A stretch of DNA of 47,398 nt from Tissierellaceae bacterium (GTDB taxonomy: Bacteria; Bacillota; Clostridia; Tissierellales; Tissierellaceae), in assembly GCA_018434075.1 (NCBI GenBank), contig JAHDQA010000021.1, forward strand, positions 8,001 to 55,398, given 5' to 3'. Position 1 is the first letter of the stretch. The number at the start of each line of letters is the position of its first letter. Positions 34,495-44,015 of the stretch are shown here, piece by piece. Below the pieces are notes generated by a model. The model searched no databases. It was not told the DNA's origin and saw only the letters and a list, made by a program, of their open reading frames with translations. The position numbers were made by a program, and so were the translations under genes.

Positions 34495-37035
34495 TCAAAT
34501 CCTTCCTAAACTGATATCATAGTACATAAGCAGCTTGTCGTCTTCCTGGATAACATTTTCTGGCAAGCGTTCCGCAGTTTCGACAATTAGTTTATAGTTC
34601 TTATCAGCCCAGAGCTTTGCAAAGCCCACCCTGATTGCTTCCGTACGAAAGAGTTTGAGCTTTCCTTTTGTAGCCAGGTAGCCCTCAAATTCTTTGAGCA
34701 ATTTCTTTTCGCGAAGCTTGGCCACATCGGCAGCTTTTGTAATGTCCGGGATATACCACCTGCCCTTATCGTCCTGCAGAAAGTTCTCTTCAAGCAAAAC
34801 TGCCAGCTCAGGCCTTTCCTCAAACTTATCCCAAGTTTTTATTTCCTGCATAAACTTCGGCTGGAGTTCGGCGTATGTCTGCGGTGTCTCAAGCTGTTGG
34901 TAAAGCCATGCAATTGCAGACTTCTCATTGGTGACAAAAAGCTCAAATTGAATCGGCTCTATATCGTTAACGATACGGGCCGTATCATATTCGTTGACCT
35001 GATCAGCCAGGAAGTACATCCCGTCACGCTTTAAGAACCTATCGTCTAAACCTTTATAAAAGTCTGTTGCGTCTAATGGAACAGGTATTCCATTCATAAT
35101 ATGATACGCCACCATACGGTCATAGAGCAGAAATGCTTGACGTTCTGCTATCAGTTCAATTTTCCCGTTCTTTACAACAACTACAGGAAGCTTTTCAAGA
35201 TGCTGTCGTACAAAACTCCATGCTGTTTCTTCGCTTCCAGCGTGGGAAATGAACTCTCGCTTGAAACTTTCCTTTGGTTTATATGCAGAAATAACAAGGT
35301 CTTGCTTAACAGCAGAAGATGTCGTAACTTGTTTGTGACTACCAGTTTGTTTATCTAAAATCCTAACATCAGCTACAATAAAGCCTGCTTTATATAAAGC
35401 TTCTTGTATTGCATTCCAAACTGAATTTTGTGAATTATGAAATTCAACAGTCATCCACCTATTAGGCTTTAGAATTCTATAAAAATTTTTAAAACAATTT
35501 TCTATGATTCTTTGATATTCTACTAACCCTTTATGTTGAACAATATTTATAATTGCTTCGTCTTTATTATTTGTAATAACCTTTAACCAGGACTCCCAGC
35601 AAAAACTTAACTCAGAATAATTTAAGTTACTACCAAACGGTGGATCTATGAAAATATAATCAACGCATTTATCCGGAATATTCGGCATCTGTGCAGAGGA
35701 TTGCGTTGAGACGCAGACATTCTGATTAGGAGTTTTAAAGAATATTTTCGCCATTTTTTTTGCTTTGTTTTCATAAAAATATAACGGGTTATTTTCTCTA
35801 CATAGTGATGGAATATATAATGTACCCGACAACGTACTCATTGGAAAAGACCAGTTTCCATGTTTTACACGTTTTCCAACACCGTGGTCAAGCGAAGTTA
35901 GCCAAAACCGAAGCGCAGGTATATCGCTCTCATTGACTTTACTATACAAACGTGAAAGTACTGTAAGATTTCGTTTAGTATAAAATAAGTCTACACTTGT
36001 TATTCCATGTGAACGGATTGGCTGTTGGGTATTGTATCCATTTGGTAAAGGATTAATTGGATACCAATCTTTAATTAATTCTGCATCAATTTTTGAAATA
36101 AGGTTTAAATCTGTCACATCAGGTGATTTTTCATATCTTTTGCCGTTATATTCATAATTTATCAAGACTGGAACTTGCTTTGAAACAGTTAACATTTCAT
36201 TTTTTCGCAGATAGTATGTTTTAGCATGCTCACAGTCCCTTTTTGATACTTCTATACCACAAGAACCACATTTAAATTTTCCTTTCCCATGTATGTCTTG
36301 GCTGTTAAGTGAAGAAACGTCCCAGTAAATTATTTCTTCGCCACAATTAGGACAAATAAAAACATCTGACCAAACAGTATATATAATTTTACCCATATTT
36401 TCCCTAGAACTTTGTAAATTTAGTTGATTTGATTCACTGTCTACTGTATGTCTAGTTAAATACATCCAACCAAGTTCTGCCTCAGTTTCATTCAGTATTC
36501 TCATTGCCTCATCAATAAATTTGTGTGAATTAACGTAAAAGTTATAGTTTTTAGTAATAAAAGTAGCTGCTGGCGATAAGTCATTTAAAACAGCTTTTCT
36601 TGCTCCCCATTTTATTCCAGGCATTTCTTTTTCTAATTGATACTTAAAGTCAGGATCTGGGTTTTCACACATTTGCGCAGCAACACCTGTCATTCCAGTA
36701 CCACAGAAGCCGTCAAATACAATGTCACCTGGCTCCGTATAATGGAGAATATATCGCATAATGGCTTTATAAGGCACTTTCGTATGATAACTATGGGCAT
36801 TATATATTGGATCGTTCTTGCCTTCACTCACATCAGCAGCAAAAGGTTCCCTATGATAATCGTCAGTCGCTTCATCATATGGTTTACCATGCTCCTTTAT
36901 AAAGTCCTCAATAAACGGATTAGGACATGCTGTATAGTAGGGAGGATTGGACAAAGCAATAATATCCTCGTCCTTCGCCATAGGAAAGCCCTCAATATGT
37001 CGTACTTTATCAATATCTTCTTTCGTCAGTTTCAT
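34495..37035 (-). CDS. pglX: BREX type 3 DNA adenine methyltransferase PglX
   Basis: 846 aa. SAM motif I is FDGFCGTGMTG (108-117), the catalytic motif IV is DPPF (464-467), and a zinc ribbon lies between them (CPNC 228-231, CGSC 256-259). This order and the ribbon fit the PglXI methylases of type 3 BREX, which mark host DNA for self-recognition. ATG at 37035 follows AAGGAGAAATCGGT. The central part, about 35340-36700, is strikingly A/T-rich relative to both gene ends (11 of 60 G+C at 35461-35520; 26 of 60 at 34801-34860), as if swapped in from another source. Confidence 0.92.
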   Translation of the reverse strand: MKLTKEDIDKVRHIEGFPMAKDEDIIALSNPPYYTACPNPFIEDFIKEHGKPYDEATDDYHREPFAADVSEGKNDPIYNAHSYHTKVPYKAIMRYILHYTEPGDIVFDGFCGTGMTGVAAQMCENPDPDFKYQLEKEMPGIKWGARKAVLNDLSPAATFITKNYNFYVNSHKFIDEAMRILNETEAELGWMYLTRHTVDSESNQLNLQSSRENMGKIIYTVWSDVFICPNCGEEIIYWDVSSLNSQDIHGKGKFKCGSCGIEVSKRDCEHAKTYYLRKNEMLTVSKQVPVLINYEYNGKRYEKSPDVTDLNLISKIDAELIKDWYPINPLPNGYNTQQPIRSHGITSVDLFYTKRNLTVLSRLYSKVNESDIPALRFWLTSLDHGVGKRVKHGNWSFPMSTLSGTLYIPSLCRENNPLYFYENKAKKMAKIFFKTPNQNVCVSTQSSAQMPNIPDKCVDYIFIDPPFGSNLNYSELSFCWESWLKVITNNKDEAIINIVQHKGLVEYQRIIENCFKNFYRILKPNRWMTVEFHNSQNSVWNAIQEALYKAGFIVADVRILDKQTGSHKQVTTSSAVKQDLVISAYKPKESFKREFISHAGSEETAWSFVRQHLEKLPVVVVKNGKIELIAERQAFLLYDRMVAYHIMNGIPVPLDATDFYKGLDDRFLKRDGMYFLADQVNEYDTARIVNDIEPIQFELFVTNEKSAIAWLYQQLETPQTYAELQPKFMQEIKTWDKFEERPELAVLLEENFLQDDKGRWYIPDITKAADVAKLREKKLLKEFEGYLATKGKLKLFRTEAIRVGFAKLWADKNYKLIVETAERLPENVIQEDDKLLMYYDISLGRI

Positions 37036-37047
37036 ACCGATTTCTCC

Positions 37048-40000
37048 TTATCTTTTTACTACGATGCGCAGCTTCTCTTTATCCTTGCCCTTGGTATAGC
37101 CATCAAGCAGATCTTTCAGTTTGCGCTGGAATGTATCAATATCGCACGGCCCGAGCGCGCCGAGCTTGTCAATGAGGTCGTCGGCCGCAATGGCGACAGG
37201 CTCAAAACCCTTCAATAAATCCTCAATCGCATTGATAAAGAAATGGTCAATTTTTTCAGGCAATGCTTTGGTTTTAATAAATGCATCAATGGCAGCCCGC
37301 TGTTCCGGACTTAGATACTGCTTTTGCTCTTCGAGCGTCGGGTCCGTAACCGTATTAAACAGGGTATTCGTCCATTCGGCAAGCAGGCTGTCAATACGGT
37401 CTTCAATCTCTTCAAGCCTGCCTTTTACCGGAATATCGGCTTCACCCATCAAGAAATTGCATTTCGTGCAGAAATGGTTCGTTTTCAGCATATCAGGAGT
37501 CAGCTCATAGCAGACTTTGAGCCCGGCCAGGTCCTTTTCGATACTGTCCAGTTTAGATGCCGAAAAAATATTATTGATTGCTTTCAAGCGCTTTAAATTA
37601 GCTAGTTTTGCCGACCCGACCAGTTCACCCTTACGCTGGCCATCGGAAACTCCGAGACGTTTTTTCTGATGCTCTGCAAAGTAGATGTCAATATACTGGT
37701 TTTTGACTTTTACCAGCAAACTGTTCACATCCGCTGCAGCACCCTCGCCGCTCATGTCCTGAGGTATGTCATCTCTAATCTTGCGGAAGTTTTCCTTGGC
37801 GGCTTCAATCTCTGCTCTTAAGGCAGCACCAAGCTCCATGCGTTCCAAATTCATCATGTAATTGACATTGGCAAGGCAGTCGTTCCTGAATTTTTCGTAT
37901 TCCAGAACAATTTTTGATGCAGCAATATCCTTGCCAAGCTGCTCAATCTGTTCCATTGTGTAATTAAAGTTATTGAGCTTGGCCACGGTATTGAACCTGC
38001 TCTGGAAGTTACCAAATATGTCCAGCACCCTCTTAGCAGAAGCCTTATAATCCGAAGCAAGATGGTCGGCAATCAGCGGTTCGCCCCAAAGCTCAAATTC
38101 TCCGTTCAGCTTGCTGTTGGCCCTGACCGCAACATTGGCCATCTCCTGTGCTCTGGCAAGCATCTGTTCAAGCCCGGCCTCCCGCTGGGCAGGATTGTTG
38201 ATAAGGCCAACAGGGAGCTCCAGCAGCTCATACAGCCTGACCAACTCTGCCAGCTGCATGTCCTTCGGCTTGGAAATGTACTTAAACTCATAGATATCAA
38301 GGGCTGATATCTTGGGCAATGATTCCAAATCAGAGGCAGTCAGGGTAGTGCCGTTCCTTAAAGCAATGACGGCATGGCCTGTATGAACCAATGCAAGCAA
38401 GACAATTGGCAAAAGAGCATAGCTGATTCCGAACCGCTTGTCTAGGTAATATTCATCTTTATTTTGAACTTCAGTATAAATGTCACTGAAATTGATAACT
38501 GCTTTGGCAGGAATCTTTTCCAGCTCTTTGATAAAGTATTGTGCATACTTGGAGTTTTGAACGGTAATTTTTTCACCGTCAAGTAAATCAAAACTTTCAA
38601 GCAAGGCGTTTGCCTGTTGGTTCTTTCGCCCTGCAAACCTGTCAATGCCTGCACGGATAATATCTACCCGGTTGCGGTGCGTAATCTGAATTTTGAATTT
38701 CGGCATCTCAGGATACTTTTTCGTAAAGTATTCGTCCAAACAGATGGAAGCAACCAGATCAATGGTTTCTTTGAACGGGTTGGTGCTCTTATATTGTCCC
38801 TTCATCACTTCCATCAGCTGCTTCTTTTCGCCCTTATAGATTACTTCAAAGCAAGTATTCTTATTTTCGCTCAGGTATTTCGTCAGCTTTTTCTTGAAAA
38901 CTTCAGCTTTGTTTTGATAGGCAGGCTTATTTTTTTCTTCGGCCAAATCTTTCAGTATTTGAGCAGCACCATATAACTTCAGCGTGTTCTTGAAGTCTTC
39001 GTTGGGTTTAAACAGGAAAAAGACCTCATCGTCCTTCTTGTCATCCGTATAGCTCTCATTGCCATAGGGAGGAATAAAGTATATGTAATAATCCTCTGGC
39101 GGCTGAGCAGTCGGACGCGATTCAGGTGTGCCAAAGAATAGGTAGCCTGAGCGAAAAATAGCATGAGACACCCAGTTTAACCGGTGTTCATAGATTTTGA
39201 AATTATCAACATATTCTTTCTGATCCCACTCTAAGCAATAATAAACTACATCATAAAAATAGCTATTCAGACTGTCATCATCCATAATAGCCGCTCTTTG
39301 CGTGATTTTTTCGTCGTAGTCGATATCTTTTTTCAAGTCCAGATAGTATTGGCCGTTATCTGCATTATGTTCAATAAACTGCCCGCTGACAGTGGTCATT
39401 ATATCCTTCAGAACCGTTTGAATGATAGACTGTAATGTATCTGAGCTTTGGTCGGGCATTCCTTTTAAATACAGGCAAAGATCATCCCTGAGGTTTTCTG
39501 CGGTAAGTCCTGCACGGATACTGATGTCACCGGTGGTTAATCTATGTACGCTTAAAGCATATATTATCTGCAATGCCAAAGGTTTATAAAGACGTTTAGG
39601 AAATGAACGGTTGACGATATCCTCCAGCATGCCGCTCTTTTCAACGACTTCTTTAATATTGGCATCTGTTTTAAGGGCAAGGTTTTCCTTGATAAAGGAC
39701 CAGTAGCTGTCAAATGATACAATGCCGGGAGATTCATCAGTAATTTCATCGTCAAGTATCCGCCTGATGATCTCCGAAATGTTTTTTAGTATATGACGGT
39801 TCTCAATAATGTAAATCTTGTTAAAAACTTCAATATATGAAGGATGAATAGGGAACAGGTCAACGTACTCCTCCATGCGCTCCGACATATTGGTGTATAG
39901 ACTGCAAAACTTTTGCAAGTGCTCACGGATCAGCGCCTTTTGTTCAGGAGTCTTCTTCAGTATTCTTTCAGATACAACATAGGCTGTATCTTCCTTGCGA

Positions 40001-40737
40001 ATGGTGACTTGCTCAAATCTGTCCTTTACCCGGTTTAAAGTATTGGATACAAATGAAAAGCTGGGGTTATCAAAAAGTTTTTCCTGTACTCCGAAAATAG
40101 CTCTTAAACGGGAAGTTTTAATAATTTCTCCCAGCTCACGCATGAAGCCCAGGTCGAGCTTAATCTCCTGGCTTTTACGGCCGCCAAGATAGTCGAGGAA
40201 CTCATCCACCACAATCAGGTATCCTTTGTCGGGATATTTGGATGAAAACAAATCCATCATGGTCAGGAGCACATCTTTATTTGAGATAATATCCTTTTCA
40301 TCAGGGAAGTCAAAGATGAGCCCACGTTCAGCAAAATCCTGCTTTACTTTTGTCAGGATGATGTTCCTGAGGGACATTTTTGACGCGCCTATTTCAATAC
40401 GCAGGACTTCAAACTTCCCCGCAATGATCCTGGCAGCCTCGGCAAACTTTTTGTTTTGTACATAGTCAAGGTTTTCGGCATCATATGCTATTGAAGAAAT
40501 GACCGACATAAGGTGCGATTTACCTGTACCGTAGTTACCTACCAGTAAAACACCTTTATTGTCTACCACATCTTCTAAACGAAGCTGTGAAAGCATATTA
40601 TTGGTCAGCTTGTCAGCCATGCCATCTGACATGACATAGCTTTTAACCAGATTTATTGCTTCTTTCTTGTCATTAGCCGCCGTAAGCTGGATAATGCTTT
40701 CAATCGGATTAAAGCTGATCAAATCTGCGTATTTCAT
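37048..40737 (-). CDS. brxC: BREX ATPase BrxC (DUF6079-like)
   Basis: About 1229 aa. Walker A GNYGTGKS (67-74) and Walker B YLIVVDEFLDYLGG (about 173-186) near the N-terminus define a large AAA-type ATPase; the remainder is helical with long coiled-coil regions (DCLANVNYMMNLERMELG) and a single Cys pair (HFCTKCNF). BrxC/PglY is essential in BREX and is thought to bind DNA as an oligomer. ATG at 40737 has AAGGAGG 7 bases upstream; a TTG three bases earlier is possible. No frameshift over its 3.7 kb. Confidence 0.93.
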   Translation of the reverse strand: MKYADLISFNPIESIIQLTAANDKKEAINLVKSYVMSDGMADKLTNNMLSQLRLEDVVDNKGVLLVGNYGTGKSHLMSVISSIAYDAENLDYVQNKKFAEAARIIAGKFEVLRIEIGASKMSLRNIILTKVKQDFAERGLIFDFPDEKDIISNKDVLLTMMDLFSSKYPDKGYLIVVDEFLDYLGGRKSQEIKLDLGFMRELGEIIKTSRLRAIFGVQEKLFDNPSFSFVSNTLNRVKDRFEQVTIRKEDTAYVVSERILKKTPEQKALIREHLQKFCSLYTNMSERMEEYVDLFPIHPSYIEVFNKIYIIENRHILKNISEIIRRILDDEITDESPGIVSFDSYWSFIKENLALKTDANIKEVVEKSGMLEDIVNRSFPKRLYKPLALQIIYALSVHRLTTGDISIRAGLTAENLRDDLCLYLKGMPDQSSDTLQSIIQTVLKDIMTTVSGQFIEHNADNGQYYLDLKKDIDYDEKITQRAAIMDDDSLNSYFYDVVYYCLEWDQKEYVDNFKIYEHRLNWVSHAIFRSGYLFFGTPESRPTAQPPEDYYIYFIPPYGNESYTDDKKDDEVFFLFKPNEDFKNTLKLYGAAQILKDLAEEKNKPAYQNKAEVFKKKLTKYLSENKNTCFEVIYKGEKKQLMEVMKGQYKSTNPFKETIDLVASICLDEYFTKKYPEMPKFKIQITHRNRVDIIRAGIDRFAGRKNQQANALLESFDLLDGEKITVQNSKYAQYFIKELEKIPAKAVINFSDIYTEVQNKDEYYLDKRFGISYALLPIVLLALVHTGHAVIALRNGTTLTASDLESLPKISALDIYEFKYISKPKDMQLAELVRLYELLELPVGLINNPAQREAGLEQMLARAQEMANVAVRANSKLNGEFELWGEPLIADHLASDYKASAKRVLDIFGNFQSRFNTVAKLNNFNYTMEQIEQLGKDIAASKIVLEYEKFRNDCLANVNYMMNLERMELGAALRAEIEAAKENFRKIRDDIPQDMSGEGAAADVNSLLVKVKNQYIDIYFAEHQKKRLGVSDGQRKGELVGSAKLANLKRLKAINNIFSASKLDSIEKDLAGLKVCYELTPDMLKTNHFCTKCNFLMGEADIPVKGRLEEIEDRIDSLLAEWTNTLFNTVTDPTLEEQKQYLSPEQRAAIDAFIKTKALPEKIDHFFINAIEDLLKGFEPVAIAADDLIDKLGALGPCDIDTFQRKLKDLLDGYTKGKDKEKLRIVVKR

Positions 40738-40749
40738 CAATAAGCCTCC

Positions 40750-41193
40750 TTAAATTACACAAGTTATATCATAGTCATGAATGTTATATGAATGAAAATC
40801 ACTATAAGCCGGTGTTGCATATACCAGGTGGTTATCGTCCAACGTGCCGCACCACTTTATAACAATTTTTGCTCTGCGTGACAGCTCATAAAAAAGTCTG
40901 ATAACATCAATGCTGTACCTCGGATCAAACAGCATTTCGTAGTCTGTCAGAAAAATCGGGCCTTGTATGGACGATACGATTTTCATTACTTCATCGGCAA
41001 CAAATTGTGGCCTGATTGCTGTGTCTTTTTTTACAAGGGCTTCGGCCAATATTTTATTGAGACTGAGTTCTTTAAAACCAGCTTCAGCAATAATCTTTTT
41101 CAATCTTGGCTCAGAAGAGCAAAGCACAATCGCCATATTTGTCCTCTCAAGCATTTTTTTACTGAATTGAGAACTCTTTATTAACGTACCCAA
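40750..41193 (-). CDS. brxF: BREX type 3 protein BrxF, Walker A degenerate
   Basis: About 147 aa. The C-terminal part matches BrxF (PIFLTDYEMLFDP, then LFYELSRRAKIVIKWCGTLD and LVYATPAYSDFHSYNIHDYD). BrxF is normally a P-loop protein, yet at the expected place here the sequence is MAIVLCSSEPRLKKII, with no GxxxxGKS/T. The start is uncertain. TTG at 41193 is chosen because GAGAGTGGGG precedes it and it clears the XRE gene; the frame stays open to 41277 inside that gene. It begins the BREX operon 22 bases after the XRE stop. Confidence 0.75.
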   Translation of the reverse strand: MGTLIKSSQFSKKMLERTNMAIVLCSSEPRLKKIIAEAGFKELSLNKILAEALVKKDTAIRPQFVADEVMKIVSSIQGPIFLTDYEMLFDPRYSIDVIRLFYELSRRAKIVIKWCGTLDDNHLVYATPAYSDFHSYNIHDYDITCVI

Positions 41194-41215
41194 GCAAACC
41201 CCACTCTCTTTCAAT

Positions 41216-41443
41216 TTAATTACCGTTGCGCTGTTTGTCCGTCTCATCAACGACTTCCATGATATCTCCGATATCACAGTTAAGCGCCTTGCAAATCTTG
41301 ACCAGAACTCCGGTAGTCACATTCTCATTTTTGCTGAGCTTAACTATAGACGATGAACTTATGCCTGCTGCTTTACATAGGTCTTTTTTCTTCATGTCTT
41401 TATCAATCAACAGTTTCCACAGCTTTTTGTAGCTTACCGGCAC
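41216..41443 (-). CDS. Small XRE/Cro-type regulator of the BREX block
   Basis: About 75 aa with a GTG start at 41443, placed 6-7 bases after GGAGGTG; an ATG at 41458 in the same frame contains that site. Helix-turn-helix KAAGISSSSIVKLSKNENVT. Paralogue of the regulator at 13206-13418 (44 of the first 64 residues identical by eye). It directly precedes brxF and probably controls the BREX operon. Confidence 0.9.
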   Translation of the reverse strand: MPVSYKKLWKLLIDKDMKKKDLCKAAGISSSSIVKLSKNENVTTGVLVKICKALNCDIGDIMEVVDETDKQRNGN

Positions 41444-41673
41444 GTATTTCACCTCCATCGTCCCTTAGTTATAGCATATACTTTTGATTACGCAATTTCA
41501 ATATTTTTTATTGTGATCGCAATATTATTTGCAGGATATACCTATCTATTGATAAATTGCGGTATTGATTTTCCATGTAGAGCGATAATCCCATTTCGTA
41601 AGAGGTTTTTTATTTTTTTATGGAAAGCCACATATAGAAACTAAAAATACCGATAACACGTATTGGATGATAT

Positions 41674-41896
41674 ATCCATCCTGTCTCCTCAACCCTATGA
41701 AAAATGCCCGTTATCTAAACTATCAACTCAACCCTATCTAATTTCAGGCTTATTTTTCGCATAAAAATATACCATCGACATGTTACCATGTACTCATTTT
41801 ATCTCCTTAGGTCGAGTAGATAACTTAGATGTAATCCCGCAAACCCAGTAAAATCTAGGCTTACAGTCTTGACATCAATACTACCGTCTCAACTTG
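41674..41896 (-). repeat. Conserved recombinase-3'-end repeat, copy 2
   Basis: Same-orientation partner of 13603-13828; shared blocks are listed there. Here it includes the true stop codon of the recombinase at 41861 and the codons for QVETVVLMSRL. The remaining gap 41444-41673 is A/T-rich, has no gene, and is not clearly conserved with its counterpart 13419-13602. It probably holds the BREX promoter. Confidence 0.85.
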
Positions 41897-43537
41897 TTCA
41901 TCATTGTCCAAACTTATATTTAGATCCTCATCTATGATAGGTAGCTTAAAAGTAATGGATTTTAGCCATTGTCCATTAGGCTGCTTTTCTTCAAAAATTT
42001 GAATTTCAGAAATGAGTGCTTCTATTAGCTGCCTGCGTTCAACATCGTTCATGACTTTATAAAGTTTGTCAAAATAAATCAAAACCTTATATATATTATC
42101 GCCGGTAAGCTTTTCTGCTTCAATAGTTTCTTTCTTTGCTCTTGCGTCGATTAGCAATGACTCTAATTCTTCGATTTTATCGTACATACGATAAAGTCTA
42201 TTATCCAAGTCTTGTTTTCTTCGTTTATAGTGTTTATCATCAACATCTAAACTATCTATTTCTTCTATGAGTTTGAATTTTGTCGAATGATTTTTTCGCA
42301 ACTCGTTCTGATAATTTTCTATTTTGCTTTCAATGACAGATGTATCAACTTTCATGTTGATTTTCTCTTGCATCATCGAAGCAAACTTAGGATTGCTCAC
42401 CAACTTAACTATTACTTCTGCAACTGCATCATCTAAAAGTTCTTCTCTAATTTGTTTGTTATAGGTACACTTATGACCTCTCATCATCTGCCTATGTTTG
42501 CACCCATAATAATAAAAATCTTTATATTTTGTTCCATCTTTTTTATATTTAATGGACTTGTTACCATACATCCCAACTCCACAAATTGGGCATTTTACTA
42601 TTCCGGAAAGTAAGTGTGTACGAACATCCTTGCCTTTGTTAACATGCTCATATTTCTTAGCTTGAGCTTTCAATTTCACTTGTGCAGCTTGCCAAACATC
42701 ATCTGAAACTATAGCTTCATGAATACCTTCCGCTACTATGTATTCATCCTGTTCTACTTGTTTATATTCATTTCTGGTGCCATGAACTTTTTCTAATGTT
42801 CGTCTTCCAAAAGCTATTTTGCCATTATATACCGGATTTTTTAGAATTTTCCTTATTAGTCCGGCATCAAATAGCGGGTTTTTACCGTTTTGTCTTGGAA
42901 TTTTTCTTATCCCATGATTTTCTAAATATTTTGAGATTCCATTAGCACCGATAGTTGTATTGACATATTGATCAAAAATAGTCCTTATTGCAATTGCTTC
43001 TTCTTCATTAATGAGAAGCTTCCCATCTACAAGCTGATATCCATACGGAGCAAAACCGCCATTCCATTTTCCCTCTCTTGCCTTTTGAATACGACCTTCC
43101 ATGGTTTGAACACGAATATTCTCTCTTTCAATTTCAGCAACAGCAGATAGAACAGAAATCATCAATTTACCTGCGTCTTTCGATGAATCAATACCATCTT
43201 CAACGCAAATAAGATTAACACCATAATCCTGCATTGTTTGAAGTGTAGAAAGAACATCAGCAGCATTTCTTGCAAATCTTGATAATTTAAATACTAAAAC
43301 AAAAGATACTCCATCCTTTCCGGATTTTATATCTTCCATCATTCTAGTAAACTGTATTCTTCCTTCAATAGATTTTCCGGACTTACCCGCATCTTCGTAT
43401 TCGCCTACAATTTCATAATCATTATAAAGTGCAAAAGCCTTCATTCTTGATTTTTGTGCTTCTAAAGAATATCCATCTATCTGTATTGACGTAGACACCC
43501 TTGTGTAAATATACACCTTTATTTTCTCTCTTGACAT
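41861..43537 (-). CDS. Large serine recombinase of the BREX-linked module
   Basis: 558 aa, intact. The resolvase domain has the nucleophilic serine in YTRVSTSIQIDGYS, then EDAGKSGKSIEGRIQF and KLSRFARNAADVL. The recombinase domain begins around APYGYQLVDGKLLINEEEAI. The zinc ribbon is CPICGVGM...YGCKH...C. A coiled coil (KIEELESLLIDARAKKETI) and the tail QVETVVLMSRL complete it. ATG at 43537 follows GAGGTTAATGCT. Its stop codon lies in the conserved repeat, next to the XRE and BREX genes. It is the likely integrase of that block. Confidence 0.94.
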   Translation of the reverse strand: MSREKIKVYIYTRVSTSIQIDGYSLEAQKSRMKAFALYNDYEIVGEYEDAGKSGKSIEGRIQFTRMMEDIKSGKDGVSFVLVFKLSRFARNAADVLSTLQTMQDYGVNLICVEDGIDSSKDAGKLMISVLSAVAEIERENIRVQTMEGRIQKAREGKWNGGFAPYGYQLVDGKLLINEEEAIAIRTIFDQYVNTTIGANGISKYLENHGIRKIPRQNGKNPLFDAGLIRKILKNPVYNGKIAFGRRTLEKVHGTRNEYKQVEQDEYIVAEGIHEAIVSDDVWQAAQVKLKAQAKKYEHVNKGKDVRTHLLSGIVKCPICGVGMYGNKSIKYKKDGTKYKDFYYYGCKHRQMMRGHKCTYNKQIREELLDDAVAEVIVKLVSNPKFASMMQEKINMKVDTSVIESKIENYQNELRKNHSTKFKLIEEIDSLDVDDKHYKRRKQDLDNRLYRMYDKIEELESLLIDARAKKETIEAEKLTGDNIYKVLIYFDKLYKVMNDVERRQLIEALISEIQIFEEKQPNGQWLKSITFKLPIIDEDLNISLDNDEQVETVVLMSRL

Positions 43538-43547
43538 AGCATTAACC

Positions 43548-43790
43548 TCAAAATTTATTTTCTATATCTTTGCTTCTGCTTAATTCAGTTTGACCATAAA
43601 TCTCAAGATTATTATAGCACTCATATTGCTCATTCTCAATCTGTTTTTTTGCTATATCAAAGTTATTTTTTTCTATACTGTATTCGTTTACTGGCACTGG
43701 ATCAGGCAGATTATCTAACTCTAAAACGCCAGCATACTTTGTAATCAAATTCGCAATTAGATCAGCCAATCCATTCCAGCTACTATCCAC
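43548..43790 (-). CDS. Small protein upstream of the recombinase
   Basis: 80 aa, starting VDSSWNGLADLIANLITKYA (GTG at 43790, 8 bases after AAGGAGG; an ATG at 43796 is too close to that site). It ends 10 bases before the recombinase start, so the two are co-transcribed. The first half is predicted helical; the second is polar. I cannot assign a family. Its position corresponds to the SHOCT-like protein in the other module, though the sequences differ. Confidence 0.65.
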   Translation of the reverse strand: MDSSWNGLADLIANLITKYAGVLELDNLPDPVPVNEYSIEKNNFDIAKKQIENEQYECYNNLEIYGQTELSRSKDIENKF

Positions 43791-43849
43791 AAACATTTCC
43801 TCCTTTCTCACAAAATCTTCTGTATCAAAATCTAATATACTCTTTATGA

Positions 43850-44015
43850 TTAATAAGTTTTATGACATTGGTAGGTGCTTGGCAGCAACATAGGAATCTC
43901 ACCTCCGCCCCTTCTTCCAGACGAGCCGGCTTAAACTATTGAAGTATCATTATCACTACTTGTTTCATCGAACAGATTGCCACATCTGTTTTTTATGTAT
44001 TCTTATTTATCGCTT
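43850..44015 (-). ncRNA. Structured leader with mini-ORF (module B)
   Basis: The minus strand carries GCGATAAAT, the stem-loop AACAGAT/ATCTGTT (43971-43990) with GTGG in its loop, AATGATACT and GCGGAGGTGAGATTCCT. A 13-codon ORF from ATG 43891 to TAA 43850 (MLLPSTYQCHKTY) follows. The order matches 21891-22110, where the stem is AACAATC/GATTGTT. The different but still paired bases suggest selection for the stem. The remaining gap 44016-44216 shows no gene. Confidence 0.5.

Noticed and set aside
36637..37218. 193-codon plus-strand frame
   Set aside because: Antisense across the pglX start and brxC end; a shadow of those real genes.
29074..41193. DISARM or type 1 BREX
   Set aside because: The helicase is DrmD-like, but pglZ, brxC, brxF and a zinc-ribbon PglX in this order fit type 3 BREX; no DrmA/DrmB, BrxL or BrxB was found.
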